This document shows positions 35,213 through 46,737 of a stretch of 64,000 bases of DNA, piece by piece. The first letter of the stretch is position 1. Every line of letters starts with the position of its first letter. The stretch covers positions 278,796,045 through 278,860,044 of the forward strand of contig NC_059072.1 of the NCBI RefSeq assembly GCF_020497125.1. The letters run 5' to 3'. The DNA is from Mauremys mutica (Eukaryota; Chordata; Testudines; Geoemydidae). The position numbers were made by a program, and so were the translations under genes. The notes beneath the pieces were generated by a model. It had not been told where the DNA came from. It did no database searches and saw only the letters and a list, made by a program, of their open reading frames with translations.

Positions 35213-36792
35213 ACACCCCTCTGTGGAAAAAGAAGTGGTTCAGGACTATTTAGAAAATCTGGATGAGCACAAGTCCATGGGGTGCTAAAGGAGTTGGCGG
35301 ATATAATGGCAGAACCATTGGCCATTATCTTTGAAAACTCATGGCAATCGGGGGAGGTCCCAGATGACTGGGAAAAAGCTAATGTAGTGCCCATCTTTAA
35401 AAAAGGGAAGAAAGAGGATACAGGGAATTACAGGGTAGTCAGCCTCACTTCAGTCCCTGGAAAAATCATGGAACAAGTCCTCAGGGAATCAATTTTGAAG
35501 CACTTAGAGAAGAGGAAAGTGTTCAGGAACAGTAAGCATGGATTCACCAAGGGCAAGTCATGCCTGACTAACCTAATTTTCTTCTGTGATGAGATAACTG
35601 GCTCCGGGGATGAGGGGAAAGCAGTGGATGTGTTATTCCTTGACTTTAGCAAAGTTTTTGATACGGTCTCCCACAGTATTCTTGCCAGAAAGTTAAAGAA
35701 GTATGGGCTGGATGAATGGATTATAAGGTGGATAGAAAGCTGGTTAGATCATCAGGCTTAATGGGTAGTGATCAATGGCTTGATGTCTAGTTGGCAGCCG
35801 GTATCAAGTGGAGTGCCCAAAGCTCGGTCCTGGGGCTGTTTTTGTTCAATATCTTCATTAATGATCTCGATGATGGCATGGAATGCACCCTCAGGAAGTT
35901 TGCTGATACTACACTTGGAGGAATGGTAGATACGCTGGAGGGTAGGGACCCTACTGAGGGACCTAGACAAATTGGAGGATTGGGCCAAAGAAATCTGAAA
36001 AGGTTCAACAAGGACAAGTTCAGATTCCTGCACTTAGGATGGAAGATTCCCATGCACTGCTACAGACTACGGACTGAGTCACTAGGCAGCAGTTCTGCAG
36101 AAAAGGACCTGGCAGTTACAGCGGATGAGAAGCTGGATATGAGTCAACAGTGTGCCCTTGTTGCCAAGAAGGCTAACAACATTTTGGGCTGTATAAGTAG
36201 GGACATTTCCAGCAGATCGAGGGATGTGATCATTTCCCTCTATTCAGCATTGGGGAGGCCTCATTTGGAGTGCTGTGTCCAGTTTTGGGCCCCACACCAC
36301 AAGAAGGATGTGGAAAAATTGGAAAGAGTCCAGCAGAGGGCAACAAAAATGATTAGTGGGCTGGAGCATGATTTATGAGGAGAGGCTGAGGGAACTGGGA
36401 TTATTTAGTCTGCAGAAGAGAAGAATGAGGGGGCGGGATTTGATAACTGCTTTCAACTACCTGAAAGGGGGTTACAAAGAAGATGGATCTAGACTGTTCT
36501 CAGTGGTAGCAGATGTCAGAACAAGAAGTAATGGTCTCAAGTTGCAGTGGGGGCAGTTTAGGTTGGATATTAGGAAAAACATTTTCACTAGGAGGGTGGT
36601 GAAGCACTGTAATGGGTTACCTAAGGAGGTGATGGAATCACCTTCTGTAGGGGCTTTTAAGATCAGGCTTGACAAATCCCTGGCTGGGATGATTTAGTTG
36701 GGGATTGGTCTTGCTTTGAGCAGGGAGTTGGACTAGATGACCTCCTGAGGTTCCTTCCAACCCTGATATTCTATGATTCTATGATTCTATAA
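35213..36792 (+). mobile_element. CR1 LINE, 5'-truncated, with intact 3' end
   Basis: It enters the CR1 ORF2 at the same point as 63800 in the second CR1 (CCCTCTGTGGA(A/G)AAAGAAGTGG). It ends in the CR1 3' signature GACCTCCTGAGGTTCCTTCC followed by (ATTCTATG)-type repeats at 36769-36790. 5' truncation and lack of a TSD are normal for CR1. It starts directly after the TGA duplicate of the MITE. Confidence 0.92.
35282..36697 (+). pseudogene. CR1 ORF2 reverse transcriptase, frameshifted
   Basis: The RT and C-terminal part of the CR1 LINE ORF2 lie in three segments: 35282-35761, 35791-36378 and 36356-36697, with frame changes between them. Motifs visible are VPIFKKGKKEDTGNYR, HGFTKGKSCLTNL and FLDFSKVFDTVSH in the first. 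INDLDDGMECTLRKFAD, LYSALGRPHLE and VQFWAPHHKKDVEKLE are in the second, and [13 protein letters not shown] and [11 protein letters not shown] in the third. The catalytic FADD reads FADT, so a metal-binding Asp is lost. Compared with the second CR1, 22 bp are missing just before 35285 between GGG direct repeats, which also shifts the frame. Confidence 0.9.
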
Positions 36793-36796
36793 TAGG

Positions 36797-36852
36797 GCTA
36801 CTAGTTGCTGTATGGGAGTTCTGAGGTAGGAAATTAAGATTTCAAGCCCCTC
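36797..36852 (+). repeat. 56-bp segment repeated at 702-757
   Basis: Second copy of the fragment described at 702-757, sandwiched between the CR1 3' tail and the DIRS RT remnant. Confidence 0.6.
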
Positions 36853-37075
36853 ATGTGTGCCACCAATACTCAGAAGAATTTTGTGATGACCCTGGGTGCT
36901 ATTTCATTCCCAATTGGGAGTACCCTAAACTGCTAGTATTTCTGTCCTACCAGAAATCCAACGAGCCTTCTGTGGGATGTATGACGGTCCACATGAATGT
37001 AAGCATCTTTCATGTCAAGAGCAACAAACCTCGTGGGCTTTTTTTTTCAGGAAGGAATGTCTATGTAACCATGAA
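36853..37075 (-). pseudogene. DIRS reverse transcriptase, first motifs only
   Basis: On minus, beginning about 37025, the frame reads LDMKDAYIHVDRHTSHRRLV, GFLVGQKY, a stop, QFRVLPIGNEIAPRVITKFF, a stop, VLVAHM. This corresponds to the LDLKDAY.HI..h..HR.fL.F and f..LPFGL..AP..FtK blocks of RT. The RT is cut off before its catalytic YxDD box by the CR1/MITE block. Two in-frame stops lie within the fragment. Confidence 0.75.
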
Positions 37076-37719
37076 CAATTTTAATTTGCAAATAAAAATA
37101 TTTAGCTTAAGCCAAGATGAGTCTCCAGCCTTACTTTTTCTTGGGAACTATGAAATAGTGGATGTAGAACTCTATGCCATGATACTATATTGTGAGGAGC
37201 AAGGCCACTTCCTAGCAGAAGATCTCCTTGTGAGAGTTATTCCAGAAGTGGGTCCAGGAAAGAAACATGATGGTGCAGCTGGAGTGGATGATATCTTGTA
37301 CTGACTTGTCTGCTGTTATGGGCCTTCAGTTGTGGGTCAAGTATGGTAGACAGCCACCAAAGGTTTGGGGATGGCATCAACGATAGTTTGCAAATCTCAA
37401 GTATCTTGTCAAAAACAACACTGGGTGTGTAGATGAGGCTGGATGGCTGCTGTCAAGGTGGATGAGGCTGTATACCTTGGCCTTTGCACCTTCTGGCACT
37501 TGTGCGGTGGTTCATATGGTCATTGATGGTTGAAAGGTTGTGGGAGAGATTTTGCCTTATGTACCCGTTTCTGATATTTCCTCTTCAGTGCTGGAGTAGG
37601 GTCCCAGAGACTTTAACAAGTGCAAAGACTCATCTGTCTTCTCGTTAAAGAAATTAGATTTTTAAAGGGCCAGTCATCAGGGTGTTCTGAGTCTCTCTGG
37701 GGAACACCAAAGAGTAAAG

Positions 37720-40240
37720 TCACTATTTAGACGGCATTACTATGGCAGGTGCTATGGTTCTAGATGCAATATCAGCCACATCCACTGAGGCTTTAAGCAA
37801 AGCCTTTGCCACAAATCTATCCTTGCCAATAAGGGCTTGGAATTGGTCTCTGTCCTCACAAGGGAGTTTATCTTTAAACTCCAGAAACTTGGAGTAGTTC
37901 TTAAAATCATACTTCTCTAACAGGGCCTGGTAATTAGCAATTCTAAACTGGAGGCTTGTAGCTGACAATACTTTCTTTCCCAGAAGGCCAAGATGTTTAG
38001 TGCCATGACAGGAGTGCCATTCAGATGTTGCTGCCTAAATGTTTCTGTGTCTGCTTCTACTATTAGGAATTTGGGGGCAGGGTGTTGCAGGTACAAAGTA
38101 CCTAGAAAGTAGGGTTGCATGATGCAAATTTGTGCTGCATCATTCTGGCTTGTTCCATGATGGCTTTGTTTACTGAAAGAGCCACTTGATTGGGACCAAT
38201 GAGCTGAAGAATGTGCACACATATATGCTGTGTATAATAGACTTCCTCAAGTGGAATCTGAAATTCAGGCTTTGGCTACACTTATACTTCAAAGCGCTGT
38301 CGCGGCAGCGCTTTGAAGTGCTAAGTGTAGTCAAAGCGCCAACGCTGGGAGAGAGGTCTCCCAGCGCTGTCCGTACTCCACCTCCCTGTGGGGAATAACG
38401 TACAGCGCTGGGAGCCACGCTCCCAGCGCTGGGGCTTTGACCACACTGGCGCTTTGCAGCGCCGCAATTTGCAGCGCTGGAGAGGGTGTGTTTTCACACC
38501 CTGCTGCAGCGCTGCAAATTTGTAAGTGTAGCCAAGCCCTCAGTCACCACCTTCTGCAAGAGTTCTTGGTATTTCCTGTGATCGTCAAGTCAAGAAGAGG
38601 CAATTGTCTCACTGAGTTAGGAGGATGATACGCCTGCCTATACTGTGGGTACTGTGGATCCAGTTCAATGTCTACCTCTTCCACATACTCTAGTGGATGC
38701 AGTTGTTGTCTAGGGGAAGAGGGTTGTAAGACTCTCATACAGATCCAGGGTGCCATGTATAGGGATTCCCTGGGCCATTATGATGTTCAAAAGCTGATTA
38801 GGGGGAAACTGATGGTATTGGGTACCATCTGTTGCTTGCAGGGTAATCATGTCTGTACAGAGGGTAGCTCAAAGGCAGTCTAGAAGCCATATCTGGGCTA
38901 ATCTCTTTTTGTGGAGCTGACAGTTTGTCCTGGATACCAGATTCAGCCAACAAAGAAAGTTGGTTCTGGATCCATCAGCAGTACCATCAGTGCCAGTGCA
39001 TTTAGACTCAGTTGTACACAGAGCAAGGGAGAAGCATCCTGTACCTGAAGTTTAATCCTTCTTCTGATGTCAAAACATCCCTCACAAGGACTGGACCCAA
39101 AATCAGAGTTGATTGTGGGTATGGGAAGGTGAAGATATTCTCCAGGGCGTTATAAGCCTCAGTCCATCCTGGAGTACAAGGAGTCCTGGAAGTCAGTATT
39201 ATCAGATCCAGTGCAGTCACTGACTTAGTGGACAGTGGGTCCTTCTGGGATCAGTCCAGTACTGTCAGAGAAGAAGATTCCCACCTGGAGCTCTTGGTTG
39301 GTGCCAGCAGATGATGAATCTTTGTTTTTCTAGCTGTTGCCAGAATCGGTGTTACTTGATCCTTGATCCTGTGAGCCTTATCTTCATGGTCAGGAAGCCT
39401 AAGCAGGCTAAAAACTTTAGGAACCAAGTGCGAGAATTTACCAAATTTGGAAGGAGTTGGGGAAGGATTCTTTCTCTTAGGAGCAAGTCTGGAAAGGGAT
39501 CTGTTCTTGTGTTTGTGAGAGGAATGTCCCTTCCTCTCATGAGACGCCTGAGACAATGATTCTTCAGATTTATCAGAAGTAGCCTTGTTTCAGAGCTCCT
39601 TCTTGGAGGGGTGCTACTTGAGGACCAAGGCCAATATACAGAGGTGTCTCTCTGGCCTTGATCTGATTAGTATCTCCTGGATTTCTGCATGAGGTACTTC
39701 CTCAGTTGAAGCTCTCATTGTTTTCGGGTATGAGGAGAGAAAGAGCAGCAGATACTGCACTTGGCAGAGATGTGTGCCTCTCCAGGGTAGCTAAGGATGC
39801 ACTGGTAATCATCACTGATTAAAAAGGAGCAAGGACAGGAGACACAGGTGTTAAACCCAGGGATTGTGGGCATAGTTCTTCTCCTGAGTGGGAGAAAAAT
39901 GGAGAAGGTCCCCGATGTGGGGAAAAACAAATCTACACTACTAAAAACATTAACCCCTCCAGGAACTATCTACAATTACATTTACAGATCAGGAGGACAG
40001 TGCAAAGATAGCTTTGGATACAGAAGATTCCAACTTCCAGGACAGATGGTGATAAGAAAAGGTGGTTGGTACGCACCTCCCTTGTACCCTCAGGACTGAG
40101 CATGAGGAGCTCAAAGGTGCAGGCAAAACCAAACAGCTATATCTCACACAATTTTTGAATCTCAGGCACATGGTGCACATGCATACCCATGTGTGGAATA
40201 CACATAAGGACCAGCACTCAAAGAACAACTGTTCTTCATT
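37720..40240 (-). pseudogene. DIRS gag-like region and 5' terminus, degenerate
   Basis: Minus-strand coding pieces follow one another from about 39930 to 37723. They include CVSCPCSFLISDDYQCILSY, EEVDIELDPQYPQYRQAY, IMQPYFLGTLYLQHPAPKF and LQFRIANYQALLEKYDFKNY. Their continuity, interrupted by the MITE at 38268-38539 and several frame changes, suits the gag-like ORF of DIRS elements. The cysteine-containing N-terminal segment is common there. The 5' end near 40240 carries the terminal GTCCTTATGTGTATTCCACA motif. Confidence 0.6.
38268..38539. mobile_element. Harbinger-type MITE in DIRS gag, TSD TCA/TGA
   Basis: The left end GGCTTTGGCTACACTTATAC and the right end, in reverse (GGGCTTGGCTACACTTACAA), are inverted repeats. 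The interior has repeated CAGCGCTTT / CCCAGCGCTG blocks and is strongly palindromic. TCA lies at 38265-38267 and 38540-38542 (TGA on the DIRS coding strand). DIRS gag coding resumes on both sides. Confidence 0.85.
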
Positions 40241-40725
40241 CCAAGGGATTTGGCAGCCAGTCTGAAGTGCTATACCTGAAAGTATGAAGTTTCCAAGCCA
40301 ATTCTACCAGAAAATCAGAGCTTGGATAGCTCAGTGTTCCTTTGGTTTATGTTGGGATTTAGAATGTGGTGTCCCTTGGCCATGTGGATGGGAAGTACTG
40401 TCCTTTCACTGTACTGTAAAGCAGACCTGTATCTGTTTACATCTTTATCACAACTTGATATTTAAAATCTCCTTGTTGTGTATAGAGTATTTAGAAGCCA
40501 AGATTATGTTGACATATATCTCCATGTGAACAGTGTTGAAAATACATTCATTTGTAAACATATTTAACAGCATGATAGTAGCTTGTTGATCACATAATCT
40601 GATTGTAATTAGCAATGCAGCATATTAACAGGAAAGAGACCTGAAAACAACTGACATGAGTCATTGTCGCTATACACAATAAGTATAACAGGAAGTATAA
40701 TTTTAGTTTTTTGAAGTGGTGCTTC

Positions 40726-41082
40726 TGTCAGTATATTAACACTAGAATATTGTGATTCCTTGTCTTTTCCTTTAGATAATGGGCACTTTAAGTGTTTTGC
40801 ATTAACTGTTCTGCAATGTGAATACAAATGAATGTTACTGTAAAGGGCTTCCTATCATTAGTTGTCATGTTTCAACTACAAACCAACTCCAAAATCAGAT
40901 TCAACAATTACAGTTCTGAATGGTATCTGTAAGGGAGCAACTACAGGTTAATAATGAAGTAATTAATTTAAAAGGAATAATATCTTTTTTAAATTGCTGC
41001 CACTTATGACAATATTTTCCAAGCCTGAAAAAATATCAGTAAAACAGACAAGAAGAGAAGAGAGAGTGTGAGAAAGGGGTAA
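40726..41082 (+). repeat. 357-bp duplicated segment, copy B
   Basis: Near-identical to 34669-35024. Here it sits in otherwise unique-looking AT-rich DNA just outside the DIRS copy, so it is the more likely source copy. Confidence 0.92.
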
Positions 41083-41765
41083 ACCTATGTATAAAATTAA
41101 CATTTCCAATTATTTTTAAAATAAATGCAAAAAATATTAAGTGAAATCCCCATATTAATCCAGCATTAAGGACGTACATTTGAAAATCAGGAAATGTAAA
41201 TGTTGGGTGTCCAACAATAATATCAACTTGGCTCCATTGCAAAGCTGCTGTTTTGTGTTTTGTTTTGTTTTCTTATTTTGTAGTCAATATTATCACTGAC
41301 AAATTATTATTGCCACATCCAGAAATGTGCTAGGCACTCAACTGAACAGATAAACCCGTCTTTAACCTACATTGTTTGCAATCTAAAATTAAACAAGTTG
41401 CAATGTCTGAAGATAGCAATCAGAAGGATGGGACAGGAGAAAAGACACATGCAAATCACTAATATTACATAGGGACATAGGGCTATTATGTGTACTCCAT
41501 GATTGTTCCATTAAATGAATTTGTATCTATCTGTCCCTCCATATTCTCCAAAGAACCAGCGGATTTAAAATGTATGATGATTTCAGCATTGCCAGCCCTC
41601 GGTATTCAAAAATCATACATCGGGCTCACAAAAATCATGAAACTGGCTTAAAAATCTTGAGATTCATTAATTAATACATTTTGGGTTCTTTTTATTTGCT
41701 TTCAGGAGTTGGAGTATTTAAGGTTCATGTTGTCAAATTTTCCTCTGTAGCAATGCAGGATAGAA
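41083..41765. other. No recognisable feature
   Basis: AT-rich, no gene or element supported. Confidence 0.5.
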
Positions 41766-42142
41766 ACTAGGGCTGGCCAGAAAATAAGAATTCCATTTCA
41801 TAATTTCTTTTTGGAGCTTTCAGAATTTGTTTTCATTGTATTGTGGAATGAAAATGAGTTCTTTTGAAATATGTTATATAAGAAAACATGAGCAATTTAC
41901 ACCACAAGAGCCAATAGCTCAGTGGTTAGGACATTTATCTGGGATGTAAAAGACCCAAGTTTACATCCCTGCTCTGACTGATAATGATGAGTCTTGTTTT
42001 AACCAACATTCCATTCTCCAACAAAACTTTAGTCAAAACTCAAAAGTTTTCATGAAAACATTTGGGTTTGATAAATTGATATATTCTGACAAAAAAAAGT
42101 TTAATAGAAAAAATTTCAATCGGCTCTTCTAGAAACTTTTTT
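41766..42142. mobile_element. AT-rich MITE enclosing a tRNA-like core
   Basis: The left end CTAGGGCTGGCCAGAAAATA and the right end, in reverse (CTAGAAGAGCCGATTGAAAT), are weakly inverted. The arms are rich in TTTTCATT/AATGAAAA and AAAAGTTTTCATGAAAACAT. The centre at 41905-41975 reads AGCTCAGTGGTTAGGACATT, then GACCCAAGTTTACATCCCTG, a tRNA-like A box and degraded B box. The same combination appears at 12.84-13.05 kb. Confidence 0.5.
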
Positions 42143-43479
42143 TTTAAATGAAAGCTGAGATTGTCATGTACTAACTTGATTCCAACAACTGAGGTTTTAA
42201 GGAAAACCACAAACATGGCAAGAGTCATGATAAAATTGTGAGAGTTGGCAACACATTTTAATTGTGTAAAGTACTAGGTACTTGGTTTTTGGGGGTAGAT
42301 CAGAGGTGACACTGATTAAGGCTATATGAAGGTAGAGTCAGTGAGTAAAAGGAATTTGAGCAGGAGGAGAGGCTTTACAGGATAGTGTAAGAAGAGCAGA
42401 AATGGTGTCTATAAGGGTCAGGAAGATAGGACTGGGAGGCCTGATGAGCCATGCTGAGGGATAGTGATAATTGACAGAACAAAACATTTGGACAGAAGCA
42501 GGTGATGTGTTGGTCAATTTGCTGTAAGTGAGAGGTCAAGTAGTGTGGGGGGCAATCTGAAAAAATGAAGGTTGTCACATCTGGAGTGATGAAGGACAGG
42601 AATGTATGCCTATTTGCTAATGATGAGTGAAGATGATGCTGGCTCTGATGCTTGGCCTTCTTGTGGAGCTAAGGAGTTTAATTCACCAGAAAGGTGGCAC
42701 AATCTTACCATTTTAGGCCTGATAGTACTCCATCAAAAAGTTCTGTACAAATCAGGGTGAGTACAGTGGGGGAATCAGGCCCTTAACCAGAAAAACAGAA
42801 ATGTATACATGCAATATCTACAACACTGATATGCTAACTTCATTGGTGAACTTTACCTTTCATATTTCATAACATTTGGTTAGGAAGCTGCTCCAGGGTT
42901 CAACATATGGAAGATCAAGAAGGTCTGAAGAGGATCAACACCACAGCTTTTATTGAAGTCACAACTGAAGTGCTATAGTTGTTTCCCATGTTTACTACCT
43001 TAGCTGCAGCACTTGATACGAACTTGTAGTCCAAATCCAGATCTTAACACTTGAAGAGTAACATTTTGACAAGTGTCTAATACCTGCTTTCCAGTAATTT
43101 CCAAAAATTTCTTGTGTGCTGGTTATCAGTAACATGGAAAAGATGAATAAGACTAAAAACACATTTTCTGTTATCAGGGATCACTGGCATATCAGAGAGT
43201 GAAACTGGATGAAAATGATTACAGTTATAGTCCAGCTGGGCTAGGAATATTGATCCCATTCAGGCATCAGCGGGGATTCTGAGCACTTATCAGATCTCTT
43301 TCCCTTCTTTTCTGAAAGAGAACTTTCACTGGAGGAAGAGAAAGAAAATCGATGAGTCTAAGATGTTCAGTAGAAAGAAACAACAGGATTTGGACACTGC
43401 TTGTATGTGTGAGGCATTCTCTATAGTCTCCTCTTCCCGCTTTTTGCACAAGTGTGCTCACAGTTCTTTGTGGAGTGTG
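42143..43479. other. No recognisable feature
   Basis: AT-rich to mixed composition, no supported gene. Confidence 0.5.
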
Positions 43480-44776
43480 AGATGCCCTCAGCAGTGCAGG
43501 TAGGGTGGTATGATCCGGTATGCCATACTAGCAAGACATTTATAGCTGCTGCAGCATACCGTAAAGAGGAGAAGAATGTGGGACCTCTGGGTGGCCCCAC
43601 ACCCACAGCTCCTCTGGTGCAGCTGTACCACCCCCAGCCCTTCAACGCAGGGTCTCCTCCATCTGTACAGCATCCCCGCTGGAGGACAGGGCTGCGGGCA
43701 GGGCTGTGGACATACAGCAGCTGTGCTAGAGGAGCTGCGAGCGTGGGACCGCCCAGGGCCCCCACGTTCTGCTCCTTTCTCCGCTGCAGTTCCCAGAAGA
43801 GCCCTGAACCATAGGACTCTTCTGGGAACCGCAGCAGGGAAAGGAGCAGAACCTGGGGCCACTGAGGCCTGGTCTACACTAGGACTTTAATTCGAATTTA
43901 GCAGCGTTAATTCGAATTAATCGTGCACCCGTCCACACCAGGAAGCCATTTAGTTCGACCTAGAGGGCTCTTTAGTTCGAATTCGGTACTCCCCGACGAG
44001 GGGAGTAGCGCTAAATTCGACATGGCTATCTCGAATTAGGCTAGGTGTGGATGCAAATCGAACTTACTAGCTCCGGGAGCTATCCCACACTGCACCACTC
44101 TGTTAATGCTCTGGACAGCAGTCCGAGCTCGGATGCTCTGACCAGCCACACAGGAAAAGTCCCGGGAAAATTTGAATTCCTTTTCCTGTCTGGACAGTTA
44201 GAATCTCATTTCCTGGTTGGACATCGGGGCGAGCTCAGCAGCACCGGCAGCGATGCTGAGCTCTCCAGAAGAGGAGTTCATGTAATCTCTGAATAGAAAG
44301 AGGGACCCAGCATAGACTGACCGGGAACTCTTGGATCTGATCGGAGTGAGGGGCGAGGAGTCTCTGCTTTCGGAGCTGCGCTCCAAATAACGGAATGCAA
44401 AGACCTACGAGAAGGTCTCCAAAGCCATGAGAGACAGAGGATACAGCCGGGATGCAACGCAGCGCCGCGTGAAAATCAAGGACCCCAGACAAGGCTACCA
44501 AAAAAACAAAGCGGCAAACGGACACTACGGAGCCTGCCACCACTGCCCCACCAGTGACCATGGACTCTGACGATGGGACAGTGTCGACGGCCAGTTCCTC
44601 GGCGATGTTCGCGGATGGGGAAGATGAAGAAGAGTTTCTGGAGGACGAGGCAGGCGACAGTGCTTACAACGCTGGTTTCCCCGACAGCCAGGATCTCTTC
44701 ATTACCGTCACGGAGATCACCTACCAACCCTCCCCGGCCATTAACCCGGATCCTGAATCAGGGGAAGGAGCAGTCG

Positions 44777-46737
44777 GTAAGTGCTTTAACCATGTAAACT
44801 TTTATTCTTAATATAACAGGAATCTGAAGTATGTGAAAAGGAGGTCTCTCTATATATGGGGATAGAACAGAAATCCTCCTGGGAGATCTCCACAAAGCTC
44901 TCCTGGAGGTAATCGAAAAGCCTCTGCAGGAGATTCCTGGGGAGAGCTGCCTTATTGGGTGCTCCGTGGTAGCACACTTTTCCGCGCCAGGCTTTCATGA
45001 GGTACACAGGGAGCATTGCCTCCCCGAGAACGGCTGCGTAGGGCCCTGGTTTGTGCTGGCTTTCACGCAGCATGCACTCTCTATCTCCTTCAGTGACCGT
45101 CCTCAGGGTGATCTCGCTCGGAGACTCCTGCATGTAATTAGGGGAATTACTGTAATGTTACGCCTGGTCCAAAGTATTTTTAAAAAATCTCCGGACAGAC
45201 GGCATAGCAGAGACTCAGCACGCTGCTGCGTGACGAGCGTAACGGAAAGCCAAAGAATCAAATGGACGCTCATGGAGGGAGGGGGGACTGAGGACGCAAG
45301 ATATCCCACAGTTCCTGCAGTCTCCAAAAAGGATTTGCATTCTTGGATGAGCTCCAAATGCTTCTAGGGTCAAAAACAGTGTCCGCGGTGGGTCAGGGCA
45401 TAGCTCGGCAATTTACGCAGGCCCCCAACCACCCCCCGAAGTGAAAGGGAAAACAATCCTCTCTTGACTCTTTTACATGTCACCCTATCTTTACTGAATG
45501 CTGCAGATAGACGCGATGGTGCAGCACTCAACACCAACATCCTTGCTCCCCCCCCGTCATGGGTGGCTGATGGTACAAAATGACTGGTACCCGTCCTCAT
45601 CATCAGCCTATTGGCACATGGGGCAGTGCAAAAGGACTGGTAACCATGCAGACTACCATCCGTTAGGTCGATCAAGGGCGCCTGGCCCTAATTTTTCCTG
45701 GTAGATGGTACAATATGGCTGATAACCATCGTCATCATCGCAACAGGGGGCTGAGCTTCATCAGCCCCCAACCCTTCATGTGTAAAGAAAAGATTCAATT
45801 GCCCCTGGACTAGCAGCAGGATGCTGGGCTCCTCTCCTCCACACTCCTTAATGTCCTATCTGGACTATCATAGCAACTGGAGGCTGCCTTCCACTCATTT
45901 CTCACTAACAAGTCACTGTGTCTTATTCCTGCATTCTTTATTACTTCATCACACAAGTGGGGGGACAATGCTATGGTAGCACAGGAAGGCTGGGGAAGAA
46001 TGGAATGAACAGGTGGGGTTCTTGCAGGAGCACCCTCTGTGAATAGCATACAGCTCATAATCTATGCAGGATCTGACACAGAGCAGCTGTGCTCTCTGGT
46101 TCTCTGATACAGTGGTTCTCTAGTACACTTGCCCATATTCTAGGCAGGACTGATTCTATTTTTAGATACCAAAAAGGAGGGATTGACTCAGGGAGTCATT
46201 CCCAATTTTGGCTTTTGCGCCCCTGGCTAAGAGCAGCCAGGGGCACTTATGACAGCAGCAAATGGTGCAGTGCAAAAGGACTGCTAACCATGCCCATCTT
46301 ATTACCAATTTATGGTGTGGTAGATGGTACAATATGGCTGGTAACCATCTTTGCTGTCATGCAAAAGCAAAAGCATGCTGCTGTGTAGCGCTGATGAACC
46401 GCCTCTGTCAGCGGCATCTAGTACACATACGGTGACAGTCACAAAAGGCAAAACAGGCTCCATGGTTTCCACGCTGTGGCGTCTGCCAGGGCAATCCAGG
46501 GAAAACGGGCTTGAAATGATTGTCTGCTGTAGCTTTCCCGGAGGAAGGGATGACTGATGACATTTACCCAGAACCACCCACGAAAATGGTTTTTGCCCCA
46601 TCAGGCACTGGGATCTCAACCCAGAATTCACAGAGACAGATTAGACTGTGTTCATTCTTCGCAAAAATTTATCTTGGCAAGGAATTCACTCCCTTTTTCC
46701 CATCACACAGCTTGGACTGTCTCCAGACCCGCCACAG
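44777..46737 (+). other. Intron of the Myb-like gene, containing other Harbinger-derived sequence
   Basis: The boundaries GTAAGT and CCACAG give a phase-1 intron. Two minus-strand coding-like tracts lie inside: 44786-45133 (WRGKVCYHGAPNKAALPRNL, LFDYLQESFVEISQEDF) and 46302-46631 (EPVLPFVTVTVCVLDAADRG). Positions 46549-46629 resemble 49531-49589, near the transposase start of the host element. A second, truncated Harbinger relative appears to be nested here. Variants of GATGGTACAATATGGCTG recur at 45569, 45703 and 46324. Confidence 0.5.

Larger units (their letters stand above)
31485..40240 (-). mobile_element. DIRS-like tyrosine-recombinase retroelement, fragmented
   Basis: Read on minus, the order is a 5' terminal sequence near 40240, gag-like coding to about 37.7 kb, the start of an RT domain at 36.85-37.05 kb, then recombinase sequence at 34.3-31.8 kb and a 3' end near 31485. 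That is the order of DIRS elements. There is no LTR or integrase. A GGTCCCTATGTGTATTCCAC-type motif recurs at 31527, 31743 (inverted), 31813 and 40190 (inverted), fitting inverted termini plus an internal complementary copy. The body is interrupted by a solo LTR, two MITEs, a CR1 and other fragments between 34.3 and 36.85 kb. Most of the RT and all of RNase H are missing. It is an old, dead copy. Confidence 0.7.

Noticed and set aside
37917..38222. Independent host gene on minus
   Set aside because: It is in order with neighbouring frames of the DIRS gag-like region and is cut by the same MITE.
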